Origin: an uncultured Bacteroidia bacterium
GTDB lineage: Bacteria > Bacteroidota > Bacteroidia > Bacteroidales > UBA932
Assembly: GCA_902801205.1 (NCBI GenBank)
Contig: CADCHE010000006.1
Coordinates: forward strand, 1-64,000
Length of the DNA stretch: 64,000 nt
Direction: 5' to 3'
Of this stretch, positions 52,587 through 59,422 are shown in pieces (position 1 is the stretch's first letter; every line of letters starts with the position of its first letter). The notes below the pieces were generated by a model, which was not told the DNA's origin, did not search any database, and saw only the letters and a program-made list of their open reading frames with translations. The position numbers were made by a program, and so were the translations under genes.

Positions 52587-53900
52587 ATGAAGCATCATCA
52601 TCTTCTTCTGCGCCCGGTTTTCCTGGCCGCACTTCTGTGCCTGTTCTGTGCCTGCTCCCGTGCCGGTGCTCCGGACAACGTCATCCTGGGCGACGAACGT
52701 CCGGATGTTTACCTTCCCCTGCTGGAAGGGAAACGGGTGGCCCTGTTCAGCAACCAAAGCGGCATCGTCGGCGACCGGATCACCGGTTCCCGCCTGGCGG
52801 ATGACATTGCCCGGAACGGCATCACGGAAGAGAATGTGCTGATTCCCTTCCTGGAACCTTCCGTTCCCGGCGGAAAGATCGAGTACGGCCCGCATGTCCT
52901 GGATGAGTTGATTGCCCGTGGCGTGAATGTGACGGCCATTTTCTCACCCGAGCACGGCTTCCGCGGAACGGCGGATGCCGGGGAACTCGTGGGCAGCAGC
53001 GTAGACGCGAAGACGGGGGTGGAGATCCTGTCCCTCTACGAAAACCACAACGGCCGTCCTTCGCCGGAGCAGATGGACAAGTTCGACGTGCTCGTGGTCG
53101 ACATCCAGGATGTCGGTCTGCGCTATTATACGTATTACATCACCATGCTCCGCCTGATGGATGCGTGTGCGCAGTTTGAAAAGCAGGTGGTCGTGCTGGA
53201 CCGTCCCAACCCGAACGGGTTCTATGTGGACGGTGCCTTGCTCGACATGAAGTACAAGTCCGGGATCGGGGCGCTGCCCATCGCGACGGTACACGGGATG
53301 ACATTGGGTGAACTGGCACAGATGATTGTCGGCGAGGGCTGGCTGACCGACGGCATCGTCTGCGACTTGAAAGTGGTTCCTTGCCTGGGCTATACGCATG
53401 CGACGAAGTATCCGCTGATCATGCCGCCGTCTCCGAACCTCAAGGACATGAAGTCGGTCTACCTGTACGCTTCGACGTGCTATTTCGAGGGAACGGTGGC
53501 GACGCCGGGCCGCGGGACGCAGTTCCCGTTCGAGGTGTACGGGCATCCGGACATGACGGGGTATGATTTCTCGTTCACGCCGGAGAGCATTCCGGGGGCG
53601 AAGCATCCGCGCTACCAGGATACCGAATGCCACGGGGTCGACCTGCGGCTGCGGCCGCTGAAGAAGGTCTGGAAGGAGCAGATCAATCTTTCCTACGTGA
53701 TCGACGCGTACCGGAATCTCGGGATTGGGGATCCGTTCTTCGGAACGAACAACCATTTCGAACTGCTGGCCGGTGTCCGCTGGGTGCGTGAGATGATCGA
53801 GGACGGCGCCTCCGCCTCTGAGATCGCCGCGCGCTGGGCGGAGGATACGGAATCGTTCAAGAAACAGCGGACGCCGTATCTGCTTTATCCTGAGAAATGA
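52587..53900 (+). CDS. DUF1343 (NamZ-like exo-N-acetylmuramidase) lipoprotein
   Basis: The signal peptide ends FCAC (Cys23), so it is probably a lipoprotein. The rest matches DUF1343/GH171, whose characterised member NamZ removes MurNAc from the non-reducing end of peptidoglycan chains: VALFSNQSGIVG, FSPEHGFRG, VVDIQDVGLRYYTY and VLDRPNPNG are the family blocks. A segment of about 45 residues between the first two blocks is longer than usual. It starts 16 bases after atpG and heads a run of three exported proteins. Cell-wall turnover is the likely role. Confidence 0.87.
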   Translation: MKHHHLLLRPVFLAALLCLFCACSRAGAPDNVILGDERPDVYLPLLEGKRVALFSNQSGIVGDRITGSRLADDIARNGITEENVLIPFLEPSVPGGKIEYGPHVLDELIARGVNVTAIFSPEHGFRGTADAGELVGSSVDAKTGVEILSLYENHNGRPSPEQMDKFDVLVVDIQDVGLRYYTYYITMLRLMDACAQFEKQVVVLDRPNPNGFYVDGALLDMKYKSGIGALPIATVHGMTLGELAQMIVGEGWLTDGIVCDLKVVPCLGYTHATKYPLIMPPSPNLKDMKSVYLYASTCYFEGTVATPGRGTQFPFEVYGHPDMTGYDFSFTPESIPGAKHPRYQDTECHGVDLRLRPLKKVWKEQINLSYVIDAYRNLGIGDPFFGTNNHFELLAGVRWVREMIEDGASASEIAARWAEDTESFKKQRTPYLLYPEK

Positions 53901-53931
53901 TGATGTTTGCAAGAAACGTTTCACTTCCTTT

Positions 53932-54795
53932 ATGCATAAGATTTTGGTTACTTCCTTGATTTGCCTGGCCATGCCGGTGCTGTTTACCGGCTGCCACAGG
54001 AAAGCCTACCGGCTCGACGAGCACATCGGTATCTGCGGCTTGAATCATGCTTCGGCGGCCGTCGCCTGCGGATTGGACTACCTGGAGGCGGGCGTTGCCT
54101 CCTTCCTGGTCCCTGAAATGGATGACGAGGCGTTCGCAGCCCGTCGCCGGGCGGCCGATACCTTGGGCATTCCGATCTATTCTGCCAACGGTTTCTTCCC
54201 GGGCGATATCCGTGTCGTCGGTCCGGACGCGGACCTGGAACGGGCGATCCGTTATTCAGAGACGGCGCTCCGCCGTGCTTCCGAGGTGGGGATGAAGGTC
54301 CTGGTGCTGGGCAGCAGCCGTTCGCGCCAGATCCCTGAGGGCTTCTCCCGCGAGGAGGCGGAGGCGCAGTTCCTCGACCTGTTGAAGGGGATTGCGCCCG
54401 CAGCGGAGAAGTACGGTGTCTTCGTGGCCATCGAACCCCTGCAGAAGGAAGAGTCCAACTTCATCAATACGGTCAAGGAGGGGGCGGAGCTGGCGCGCCG
54501 TGCCGGCAGTCCCAACATCTGTGTCCTCGCGGACTTCTTCCATATGGCGCGCGAGAAGGAAGATCCGGCGGACCTCGTAGCGGCGGCGGACAAACTGGTG
54601 CACTGCCATATCGCCGAGTGCGCCCGCCGTACACCTCCCGGGGTGGACGGTGACGACTTCACGCCTTATTTCAAGGCTCTCCGCCAAATCGGTTACGAGG
54701 GACGCATCTCCATCGAGTGCGGCTGGAGCGACGTGGCGGCGCAGTTGCCCGTGGCCTTCCATGTCATGAAAGAACAAATCCAATCCGTCAGATAA
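53932..54795 (+). CDS. Lipoprotein with sugar isomerase/epimerase-type TIM barrel
   Basis: The lipobox FTGC (Cys21) predicts membrane anchoring outside the cytoplasm. The mature protein is a xylose-isomerase-like barrel: YLEAGVASFLVPEM, KVLVLGSSRSRQIPEG, a Glu-containing VAIEPLQKEESNF strand, and ADFFHM and CHIAEC metal-site strands. Exported members next to Gfo/Idh/MocA proteins have been tied to 3-keto-sugar processing. That role is inferred here from gene context. The gene lies between the NamZ-like gene and the oxidoreductase, two bases from the latter. Confidence 0.85.
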   Translation: MHKILVTSLICLAMPVLFTGCHRKAYRLDEHIGICGLNHASAAVACGLDYLEAGVASFLVPEMDDEAFAARRRAADTLGIPIYSANGFFPGDIRVVGPDADLERAIRYSETALRRASEVGMKVLVLGSSRSRQIPEGFSREEAEAQFLDLLKGIAPAAEKYGVFVAIEPLQKEESNFINTVKEGAELARRAGSPNICVLADFFHMAREKEDPADLVAAADKLVHCHIAECARRTPPGVDGDDFTPYFKALRQIGYEGRISIECGWSDVAAQLPVAFHVMKEQIQSVR

Positions 54796-54797
54796 TC

Positions 54798-56156
54798 ATG
54801 CAGACCCGTAGAGATTTTTTGAAGACCAGCCTGCTGGGAACCGGAGGCTTGGTGCTGGGCGGCCTTTCCCTGGACGCGGCGTTGTACGCCCGCGCGAAAA
54901 AGGCCAATGACACCGTCAGGGTGGGAATCGTCGGTTTTTCGGACCGCTGCCGCAGCTCGCTGATTCCTTCGTTCATGAACCATGCGGAGGAACTCGGTTT
55001 CGAGATTGTGGCCGTCTCCGACATCTGGAAGCGGCGCCGTGAGGAAGCGACGGCATTTTTCCAGAAGAACTATGGCAAGGAGGTGAAACTTTTCCGCAAC
55101 AACGAGGAGATGTACGAGTCGGGAATGTGCGACGCCGTCATCATCTCCACGGCGGACTTCCAGCATGCGCCGCACCTGGTCGAAGCGTTGAAGGCGGGCT
55201 GCGATGCCTACTGTGAGAAGCCTTTTGCGGAGACGATGGAGGACGCCCGGACGGCGCTGAAGATCGCCCGGAAGACCAACCGGATTATCCAGATCGGTTC
55301 GCAGCGCCGTTCCATGCCGAATTACCAGGCGGCTTGCGATTTCATCCAGTCCGGCAAGTTCGGCCCTATCGTGATGGTGGAGATGACCTGGAACGTCAAC
55401 CAGCCGGGCCGCTGGCGCCGTCCCGCCCTGGTGGCGGAGTGCCGCGAAGAGGACACGGACTGGAAGCGTTTCCTGTGCAACCGGCCCTACGAGCCGTGGG
55501 ATCCGAGGAAATACCTGGAGTTCCGCCTCTTCTGGCCGTATTCTTCGGGCATTCCCGGACAGTGGATGTCCCATCAGATCGACACCGTCCACTGGTTCAC
55601 GGGGCTGAGTCATCCCCGGAGCGTGGTGGCCAGTGGCGGCATCTATCTCTGGAAGGACGGGCGGCGCAACTGCGACACCCTGACGGCAGTGATGGACTAC
55701 GGCCCGGAAGGCTCGGACGAGGGCTTCCAGGTGCAGTACACGTCGCGCTTCACCAACTCCGCGGGCGGTGTCAAGGAGCTGTATTTCTCCAATGGCGGTT
55801 CGCTCAACCTGGACAGGAACGAGGTGAACGCCTCCGGTGGAATGTCGGAGGGGGACGCGAAGGCGATGGGGATGCAGCCCAACTTGCTGGAGACATTCAA
55901 ACTGCCTTCGGCGCAGGTGGACACGGCGGCCAACATGGGCGGCGACCCGATGACCAGCCTCCATATGCGGAACTGGATGGAGTGCGTCCGCAGCCGCAAG
56001 GAAACGAATGCGCCGGTGCTGGCGGGGTACAACCATTCGATTGCGACGATGATGACGAATGCGGCCGTGCGCAGCGGCGAGAAGGTCACTTTCGACGAGA
56101 AGCGCCAGGAGATCCTGGCTGGCGGCAAGGTCTTCGATCCGTACCGTTATATCTAG
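54798..56156 (+). CDS. Tat-exported Gfo/Idh/MocA family oxidoreductase
   Basis: The N-terminus MQTRRDFLKTSLLG is a twin-arginine signal, implying export with bound NAD(P). The Rossmann half has VGIVGFSDRC, and the substrate half has the family EKPFAETMEDA strand and a GQWMSHQIDTVHWF segment with a catalytic-site His. The ATG at 54798 gives 452 residues; the open frame upstream is an overlap with the barrel gene. The likely chemistry is oxidation of a sugar hydroxyl in the periplasm. It is the last gene before the AT-rich island. Confidence 0.87.
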   Translation: MQTRRDFLKTSLLGTGGLVLGGLSLDAALYARAKKANDTVRVGIVGFSDRCRSSLIPSFMNHAEELGFEIVAVSDIWKRRREEATAFFQKNYGKEVKLFRNNEEMYESGMCDAVIISTADFQHAPHLVEALKAGCDAYCEKPFAETMEDARTALKIARKTNRIIQIGSQRRSMPNYQAACDFIQSGKFGPIVMVEMTWNVNQPGRWRRPALVAECREEDTDWKRFLCNRPYEPWDPRKYLEFRLFWPYSSGIPGQWMSHQIDTVHWFTGLSHPRSVVASGGIYLWKDGRRNCDTLTAVMDYGPEGSDEGFQVQYTSRFTNSAGGVKELYFSNGGSLNLDRNEVNASGGMSEGDAKAMGMQPNLLETFKLPSAQVDTAANMGGDPMTSLHMRNWMECVRSRKETNAPVLAGYNHSIATMMTNAAVRSGEKVTFDEKRQEILAGGKVFDPYRYI

Positions 56157-56197
56157 CGATACGCCAGGGCGAAACCCGAGTACGACGGCGTGAGGTG

Positions 56198-56227
56198 GCG
56201 AAGCGAGTGGGATTCCGCTCGCTTCGC
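56198..56227. repeat. Hairpin overlapping the left repeat copy
   Basis: GCGAAGCGAG (56198-56207) and CTCGCTTCGC (56218-56227) are perfect reverse complements around a 10-base loop. There is no T run, so it is not an obvious terminator for the oxidoreductase gene. Confidence 0.6.
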
Positions 56228-56246
56228 TCGCGCTATCCCGGTGGGG
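56206..56246. repeat. 41-bp direct repeat, left copy
   Basis: Identical over all 41 bases to 57519-57559 and in the same orientation. It begins AGTGGGATTCC and ends CCCGGTGGGG, with GGGAT and ATCCC at its inner ends. The two copies bracket the AT-rich insert. A mobile cassette, a recombination scar or a dispersed genomic repeat are all possible. Confidence 0.85.
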
Positions 56247-56249
56247 GGG

Positions 56250-56704
56250 ATTTTACTTTCTTCAGATTTCCAATACTGGTGCTGGGTCTCTTGTGTGTGA
56301 CTGATTCCATGATGGTATCGTTTTTTAGGATTATTACTCATGTGCTAGGTGAGAACTCTGCCCAATTTGACTTTTTCCCGCTGGCGTTTGGCTATGTGAT
56401 GCTCCTGATTCCGCCTTGTTATGTATTCTTTTATGGTCAGTCGCAACATAATGGCTATCAGGAGTAATTTTGTTAATGAGGATGGAGACACAGAAAACAT
56501 GAGTGGCTAGAAGTGTAACTTATGATAAACGGTTGGCATAATTGCTCAATGCCCTATTTGATCACATGGACAAGAATCCGTTAGATCGGGTACGCTTATC
56601 TATGGAACTACAGATTCTGCAAAGGAGTGCCATTTCAGGATGATAGATGTGTGATTTGATGATGTATTTTCTCATTTCTTCGCAAAACAACAAAGTAGAA
56701 TATT
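56250..56704. other. AT-rich spacer with possible gene debris
   Basis: Base composition drops sharply relative to the flanking GC-rich genes. No intact gene is convincing. A short hydrophobic frame (see 56309-56467) and, near 56522-56643, a frame reading LLNALFDHMDKNPLD interrupted by a stop look like remnants. I recognise no family in either. Confidence 0.5.
56309..56467 (+). pseudogene. Possible membrane-protein fragment
   Basis: A 52-residue frame with two hydrophobic stretches (SFFRIITHVLG and FFPLAFGYVMLLIPPCYVFFY). The same frame stays open leftward into the 41-bp repeat, with further hydrophobic residues, as if a longer AT-rich gene had been cut at the repeat. No promoter or ribosome site was seen. 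It may also be a chance frame. Confidence 0.25.
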
Positions 56705-56712
56705 TATTTTTG
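56705..56712 (+). promoter_or_regulatory. -7 element of the island lipoprotein gene
   Basis: TATTTTTG fits TAnnTTTG exactly, 14 bases before the ATG. Being in AT-rich sequence weakens its weight. Confidence 0.45.
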
Positions 56713-56726
56713 TAGAAAAAAATGTC

Positions 56727-57434
56727 ATGAAACAGTTAATAGTACTCCTATTGTTTTTTTGTACAATCATTGTGTCGTGTGTCCGGGTGCAAGAACAATC
56801 TTATACATATTCCTTGTATGAATTGAATAATTCAGATGGCTCGTTAGACTCCCTTGTGAAAACTATTATAGCAATAAACGATTCGTGTGCATATGCTAAG
56901 GCATATGAGTCGTTCTCAATATCTGATGCTGTCTATAAAAAGCTAGTTAGAAACAATGGCGATTTTGCAAAATTCGGCCATAAACCTGTTTCATTTCGCA
57001 TCCAAGATTCCGAGGGTAATGACCTGACTTCAATTAATCAAATTATCTTGTCCGATATTCGGAATCAAATTCTTAAAAGTGTTTTAGGTGTAGATGTCTC
57101 TTCGGATCTTGGTTTAGATAGATCGAATAATTCTTTTAGCAATTCATCGTATGATAATGGTCAGACATTTCAAGAGCAATCATCGAGCACCGACTGGCAA
57201 GATAGGATGGATACAGAGGAATATAATAGGTCCCTTGCGAGAGAAATGATGCTAAGGCAAGCAGGTATGAAAGATGCCGCGAGGATTGAAAGAGCTCAAC
57301 GTAATAAATACCTAAGAGATGGTGGATATGATTCTAAAGATGGAGGGAAGCAGATCCATTACAAAGGTTCTGCTCAGCAAAAACGTGATTTGGATGCTAT
57401 CGATAAGTATATGAAGGAGCATCCTGATTTTTAA
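56727..57434 (+). CDS. Hypothetical lipoprotein in the AT-rich island
   Basis: A 235-residue protein with signal peptide and lipobox IVSC (Cys18). Residues 20-125 are mixed alpha/beta. Residues about 130-165 are rich in Ser, Asn and Gln (low complexity). The C-terminus (about 170-235) is strongly charged and helical (AREMMLRQAGMKDAARIERA, AQQKRDLDAIDKYMKEHPDF). I recognise no family. Codons are AT-rich, unlike every neighbour, indicating recent acquisition. It is the only intact gene between the 41-bp repeats, with no partner gene. Confidence 0.72.
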   Translation: MKQLIVLLLFFCTIIVSCVRVQEQSYTYSLYELNNSDGSLDSLVKTIIAINDSCAYAKAYESFSISDAVYKKLVRNNGDFAKFGHKPVSFRIQDSEGNDLTSINQIILSDIRNQILKSVLGVDVSSDLGLDRSNNSFSNSSYDNGQTFQEQSSSTDWQDRMDTEEYNRSLAREMMLRQAGMKDAARIERAQRNKYLRDGGYDSKDGGKQIHYKGSAQQKRDLDAIDKYMKEHPDF

Positions 57435-57518
57435 TGTCTTAGGCGTCGAAAATAGCTAAGGTTAAACATTTCTTTGTATGGGAAGTGTTTATTTTAATAA
57501 ATATATTAATTAATAACA

Positions 57519-57559
57519 AGTGGGATTCCGCTCGCTTCGCTCGCGCTATCCCGGTGGGG
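57519..57559. repeat. 41-bp direct repeat, right copy
   Basis: Identical to 56206-56246. It marks the abrupt return from AT-rich to GC-rich sequence and lies six bases before a large nested palindrome. Confidence 0.85.
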
Positions 57560-57565
57560 AGGAGG

Positions 57566-57703
57566 CGCAGAACAGGGACGGCAGCCCGCGGCCTGCGGCC
57601 GTTCGGGCTGTTTTGTTGCATGTCTCCCGGAGAGCGAGCTCTCCGTTCGCCATGCAGCAAAACAGCCCGGTGCTGTCGCACCAGGCTGCCGTCTTGTTCT
57701 GCG
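57566..57703. repeat. 138-bp nested palindrome (cloverleaf) abutting tRNA-Ser
   Basis: The outer stem has CGCAGAACA (57566-57574) with TGTTCTGCG (57695-57703), then GACGGCAGCC (57577-57586) with GGCTGCCGTC (57684-57693). Inside are three hairpins: CGGCC/GGCCG (57589-57601), a long one with an 18-bp arm (57605-57622 with 57651-57668, one G-U) and an inner CGGAGAGC/GCTCTCCG, and GGTGC/GCACC (57669-57682). The right edge overlaps the last two bases of the tRNA. No T run follows on either strand, so it is not a standard terminator. Confidence 0.8.
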
Positions 57704-57789
57704 GAGAGATCGGGATTCGAACCCGAGATACCCTTTTGGGGTATACACGCTTTCCAGGCGTGCCTCTTAAGCCACTCGAGCATCTCTCC
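57702..57789 (-). tRNA. tRNA-Ser (anticodon GGA)
   Basis: The 88-nt cloverleaf reads GGAGAGATGCTCGAGTGG at the 5' end. The acceptor stem GGAGAGA pairs with TCTCTCC, the anticodon stem is CACGC/GCGTG around CTGGAAA, the variable arm is long (TATACCCC AAAA GGGTATC, a class II tRNA), and the T arm is TCGGG TTCGAAT CCCGA. The discriminator is G, as in tRNA-Ser. The CCA end is not encoded. Confidence 0.96.
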
Positions 57790-57815
57790 AAAGCTTCTCC
57801 CGTGAAACGGGAATG

Positions 57816-57823
57816 CAAATATA
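57816..57823 (-). promoter_or_regulatory. -7 element of the tRNA-Ser promoter
   Basis: TATATTTG on the minus strand is an exact consensus, 26 bases before the mature tRNA 5' end. A small CCCGT/ACGGG hairpin lies in the leader. Confidence 0.55.
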
Positions 57824-57974
57824 CGAATAATCCTGAAACATTCAGCATGTGGAAAACTTTTTTTTATTTGTTTCGTTTTGGCACGGAAATGGTTAATGAT
57901 TAAAACGACATAACTTTTTACTCATTAACCCAAAAACTGACGTAATCATTTTCATTCAATTGAAAATATAAGGG

Positions 57975-58014
57975 GACAGAGACACGTCGTGAGACATGTC
58001 TCTGTCTTTTTTTT
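57975..58014 (+). terminator. Strong hairpin with T8 tail between tRNA-Ser and the reductase gene
   Basis: A 13-bp stem (57975-57987 with 57994-58006, one mismatch) of GACAGAGACA facing TGTCTCTGTC is followed by eight T on the plus strand. No plus-strand gene lies upstream. It may serve the minus-strand reductase operon, whose stop is 17 bases away, or end an unrecognised small RNA on the plus strand. Confidence 0.7.
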
Positions 58015-58030
58015 GAACTTTCCTGATGAT

Positions 58031-59416
58031 TTACAGCTCGTTCCGGCGGAGTTTCTCCACGTAGGCCTCAATCCGGTGAAGTTCGCGCGGAATCGCGATG
58101 CTCTGCGGACAGTGGATCATGCACTGGTTGCACGTGATGCAGTGCTCGGCCTGGCGGAGGGATTCGACGGCGCGGTCGTAGCTCACCAGGTAGGCCCGGC
58201 GGAGTTTCCGGTAGCCTTCCTGCGCACGGTCCTTGGCATAGGTCCCTTCGTTGATGCACTTGTTGTAGTGCTTGAAGATGCCGGGAATGTCCACCCCGTA
58301 CGGGCACGGCATGCAGTAATTGCAGTCGTTGCAGTTGACGGTCGGATAGTTGGCCATCACGTCGGCGATGTCTACGCTGAGGAACTGCTTCTCCTCCTCG
58401 GAGAGCGGGACGAAGTCCATGAATGTCTTCAGGTTGTCCTTCAGGTGCTCCATGTAGACCATGCCGCTGAGGGCTGTCAGCACGCGCGGATAGGACCCGA
58501 CGAAGCGGAAGGCCCACGAGGCGGCCGAGGCGAGCGGGTCGCGCTCCTTCAGCATGCGTGCCACGCCTTCCGCTACGGAGGCCAGGCGGCCGCCCTGCAG
58601 CGGTTCCATGATGACGATCGGGATCTCGCGCTTGTCCAGTTCGTCGTACAGGTACTCGGCGTTGACGTTGCGGACGCCGTCGGCGTGCAGCCAGTCGTAA
58701 TAGTTCATCTGGATCTGCACGAAGTCCCAGTGGTACTTGTCGTGGAGCGTCAGCAGCTGGTCGAACTGGTCCTTGTTGCCGTGGAAAGAGAGCCCGAGCT
58801 GGCGGATCTTCCCTTTCTCCCGCTCCTTCTGCAGGAAGTCCATCATGCCGTTGCTCACGAAGCGTCCGTCGAACAGCTCCAGGCCGCCGCGGCCGAGGGC
58901 GTGCAGCAGATAGTAGTCGATGTAGTCGGTCCGCAGGGCCCGGAAGGAGTCGTTGTACATCTTCATCGATGCCTCGTGCGAGGCGTTCGAGAAGTTCGAC
59001 AGCTTGGTGGCGAGGAAGTACGAAGAGCGGGGATGCCGGCTCAGGGCGATGCCGGTGACGTCTTCCGACTGTCCCTGCAGGTAGACGGGCGAGGTGTCAT
59101 AGTAGTTGACACCATGCGCCAGGGCATAGTCGATCAGCGCGTTGGCGTTCTCCTGGTCGACGACGTCCTTGCCATCCTTGTCCTTTTTCATCGTGAATCG
59201 CATGCAGCCGTAGCCGAGCAGGGAGACGCGGTCTCCGTTGCCCCCGTTGGTGCGCAGCTCCATCTGCCCGGTATCGAGGACGGAGTCGTCCTTGGCGGCG
59301 GAGGTGACGTTCCCGTTTTCTTTCGCGCGCGGAGCGCATCCGCCGGCGACGAGCGCCGCACCGGCCGCAGCTGCACCGGTGGTCTTGAGGAAGGATCTTC
59401 TGTTTATCTTTTCCAT
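58031..59416 (-). CDS. Tat-exported aldo/keto reductase with ferredoxin domain
   Basis: The N-terminus has NRRSFLKTTG, a twin-arginine motif, and a later AGGC lipobox near residue 27, suggesting a Tat-exported lipoprotein. Residues about 50-350 form an aldo/keto reductase barrel (GYGCMRF, YYDTSPVY, LSFHG). The C-terminus carries two 4Fe-4S motifs: CNDCNYCMPCPYG and CITCNQCMIHCP. Family members of this layout are common in anaerobes and poorly characterised. It lies six bases after the polyferredoxin gene, which could feed it electrons. Confidence 0.87.
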   Translation of the reverse strand: MEKINRRSFLKTTGAAAAGAALVAGGCAPRAKENGNVTSAAKDDSVLDTGQMELRTNGGNGDRVSLLGYGCMRFTMKKDKDGKDVVDQENANALIDYALAHGVNYYDTSPVYLQGQSEDVTGIALSRHPRSSYFLATKLSNFSNASHEASMKMYNDSFRALRTDYIDYYLLHALGRGGLELFDGRFVSNGMMDFLQKEREKGKIRQLGLSFHGNKDQFDQLLTLHDKYHWDFVQIQMNYYDWLHADGVRNVNAEYLYDELDKREIPIVIMEPLQGGRLASVAEGVARMLKERDPLASAASWAFRFVGSYPRVLTALSGMVYMEHLKDNLKTFMDFVPLSEEEKQFLSVDIADVMANYPTVNCNDCNYCMPCPYGVDIPGIFKHYNKCINEGTYAKDRAQEGYRKLRRAYLVSYDRAVESLRQAEHCITCNQCMIHCPQSIAIPRELHRIEAYVEKLRRNEL

Positions 59417-59422
59417 GGCATG

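Noticed and set aside
56168..57722. Possible attachment sites: CGAAACCCGAG near 56170 resembles the T-arm of tRNA-Ser
   Set aside because: The match is about 10 bases with an indel, is too short for an integration duplicate, and no integrase gene is present.
57520..57903. ORFs on both strands between the right repeat and the reductase gene
   Set aside because: They run through the tRNA-Ser gene and the palindrome and have no coding signature.
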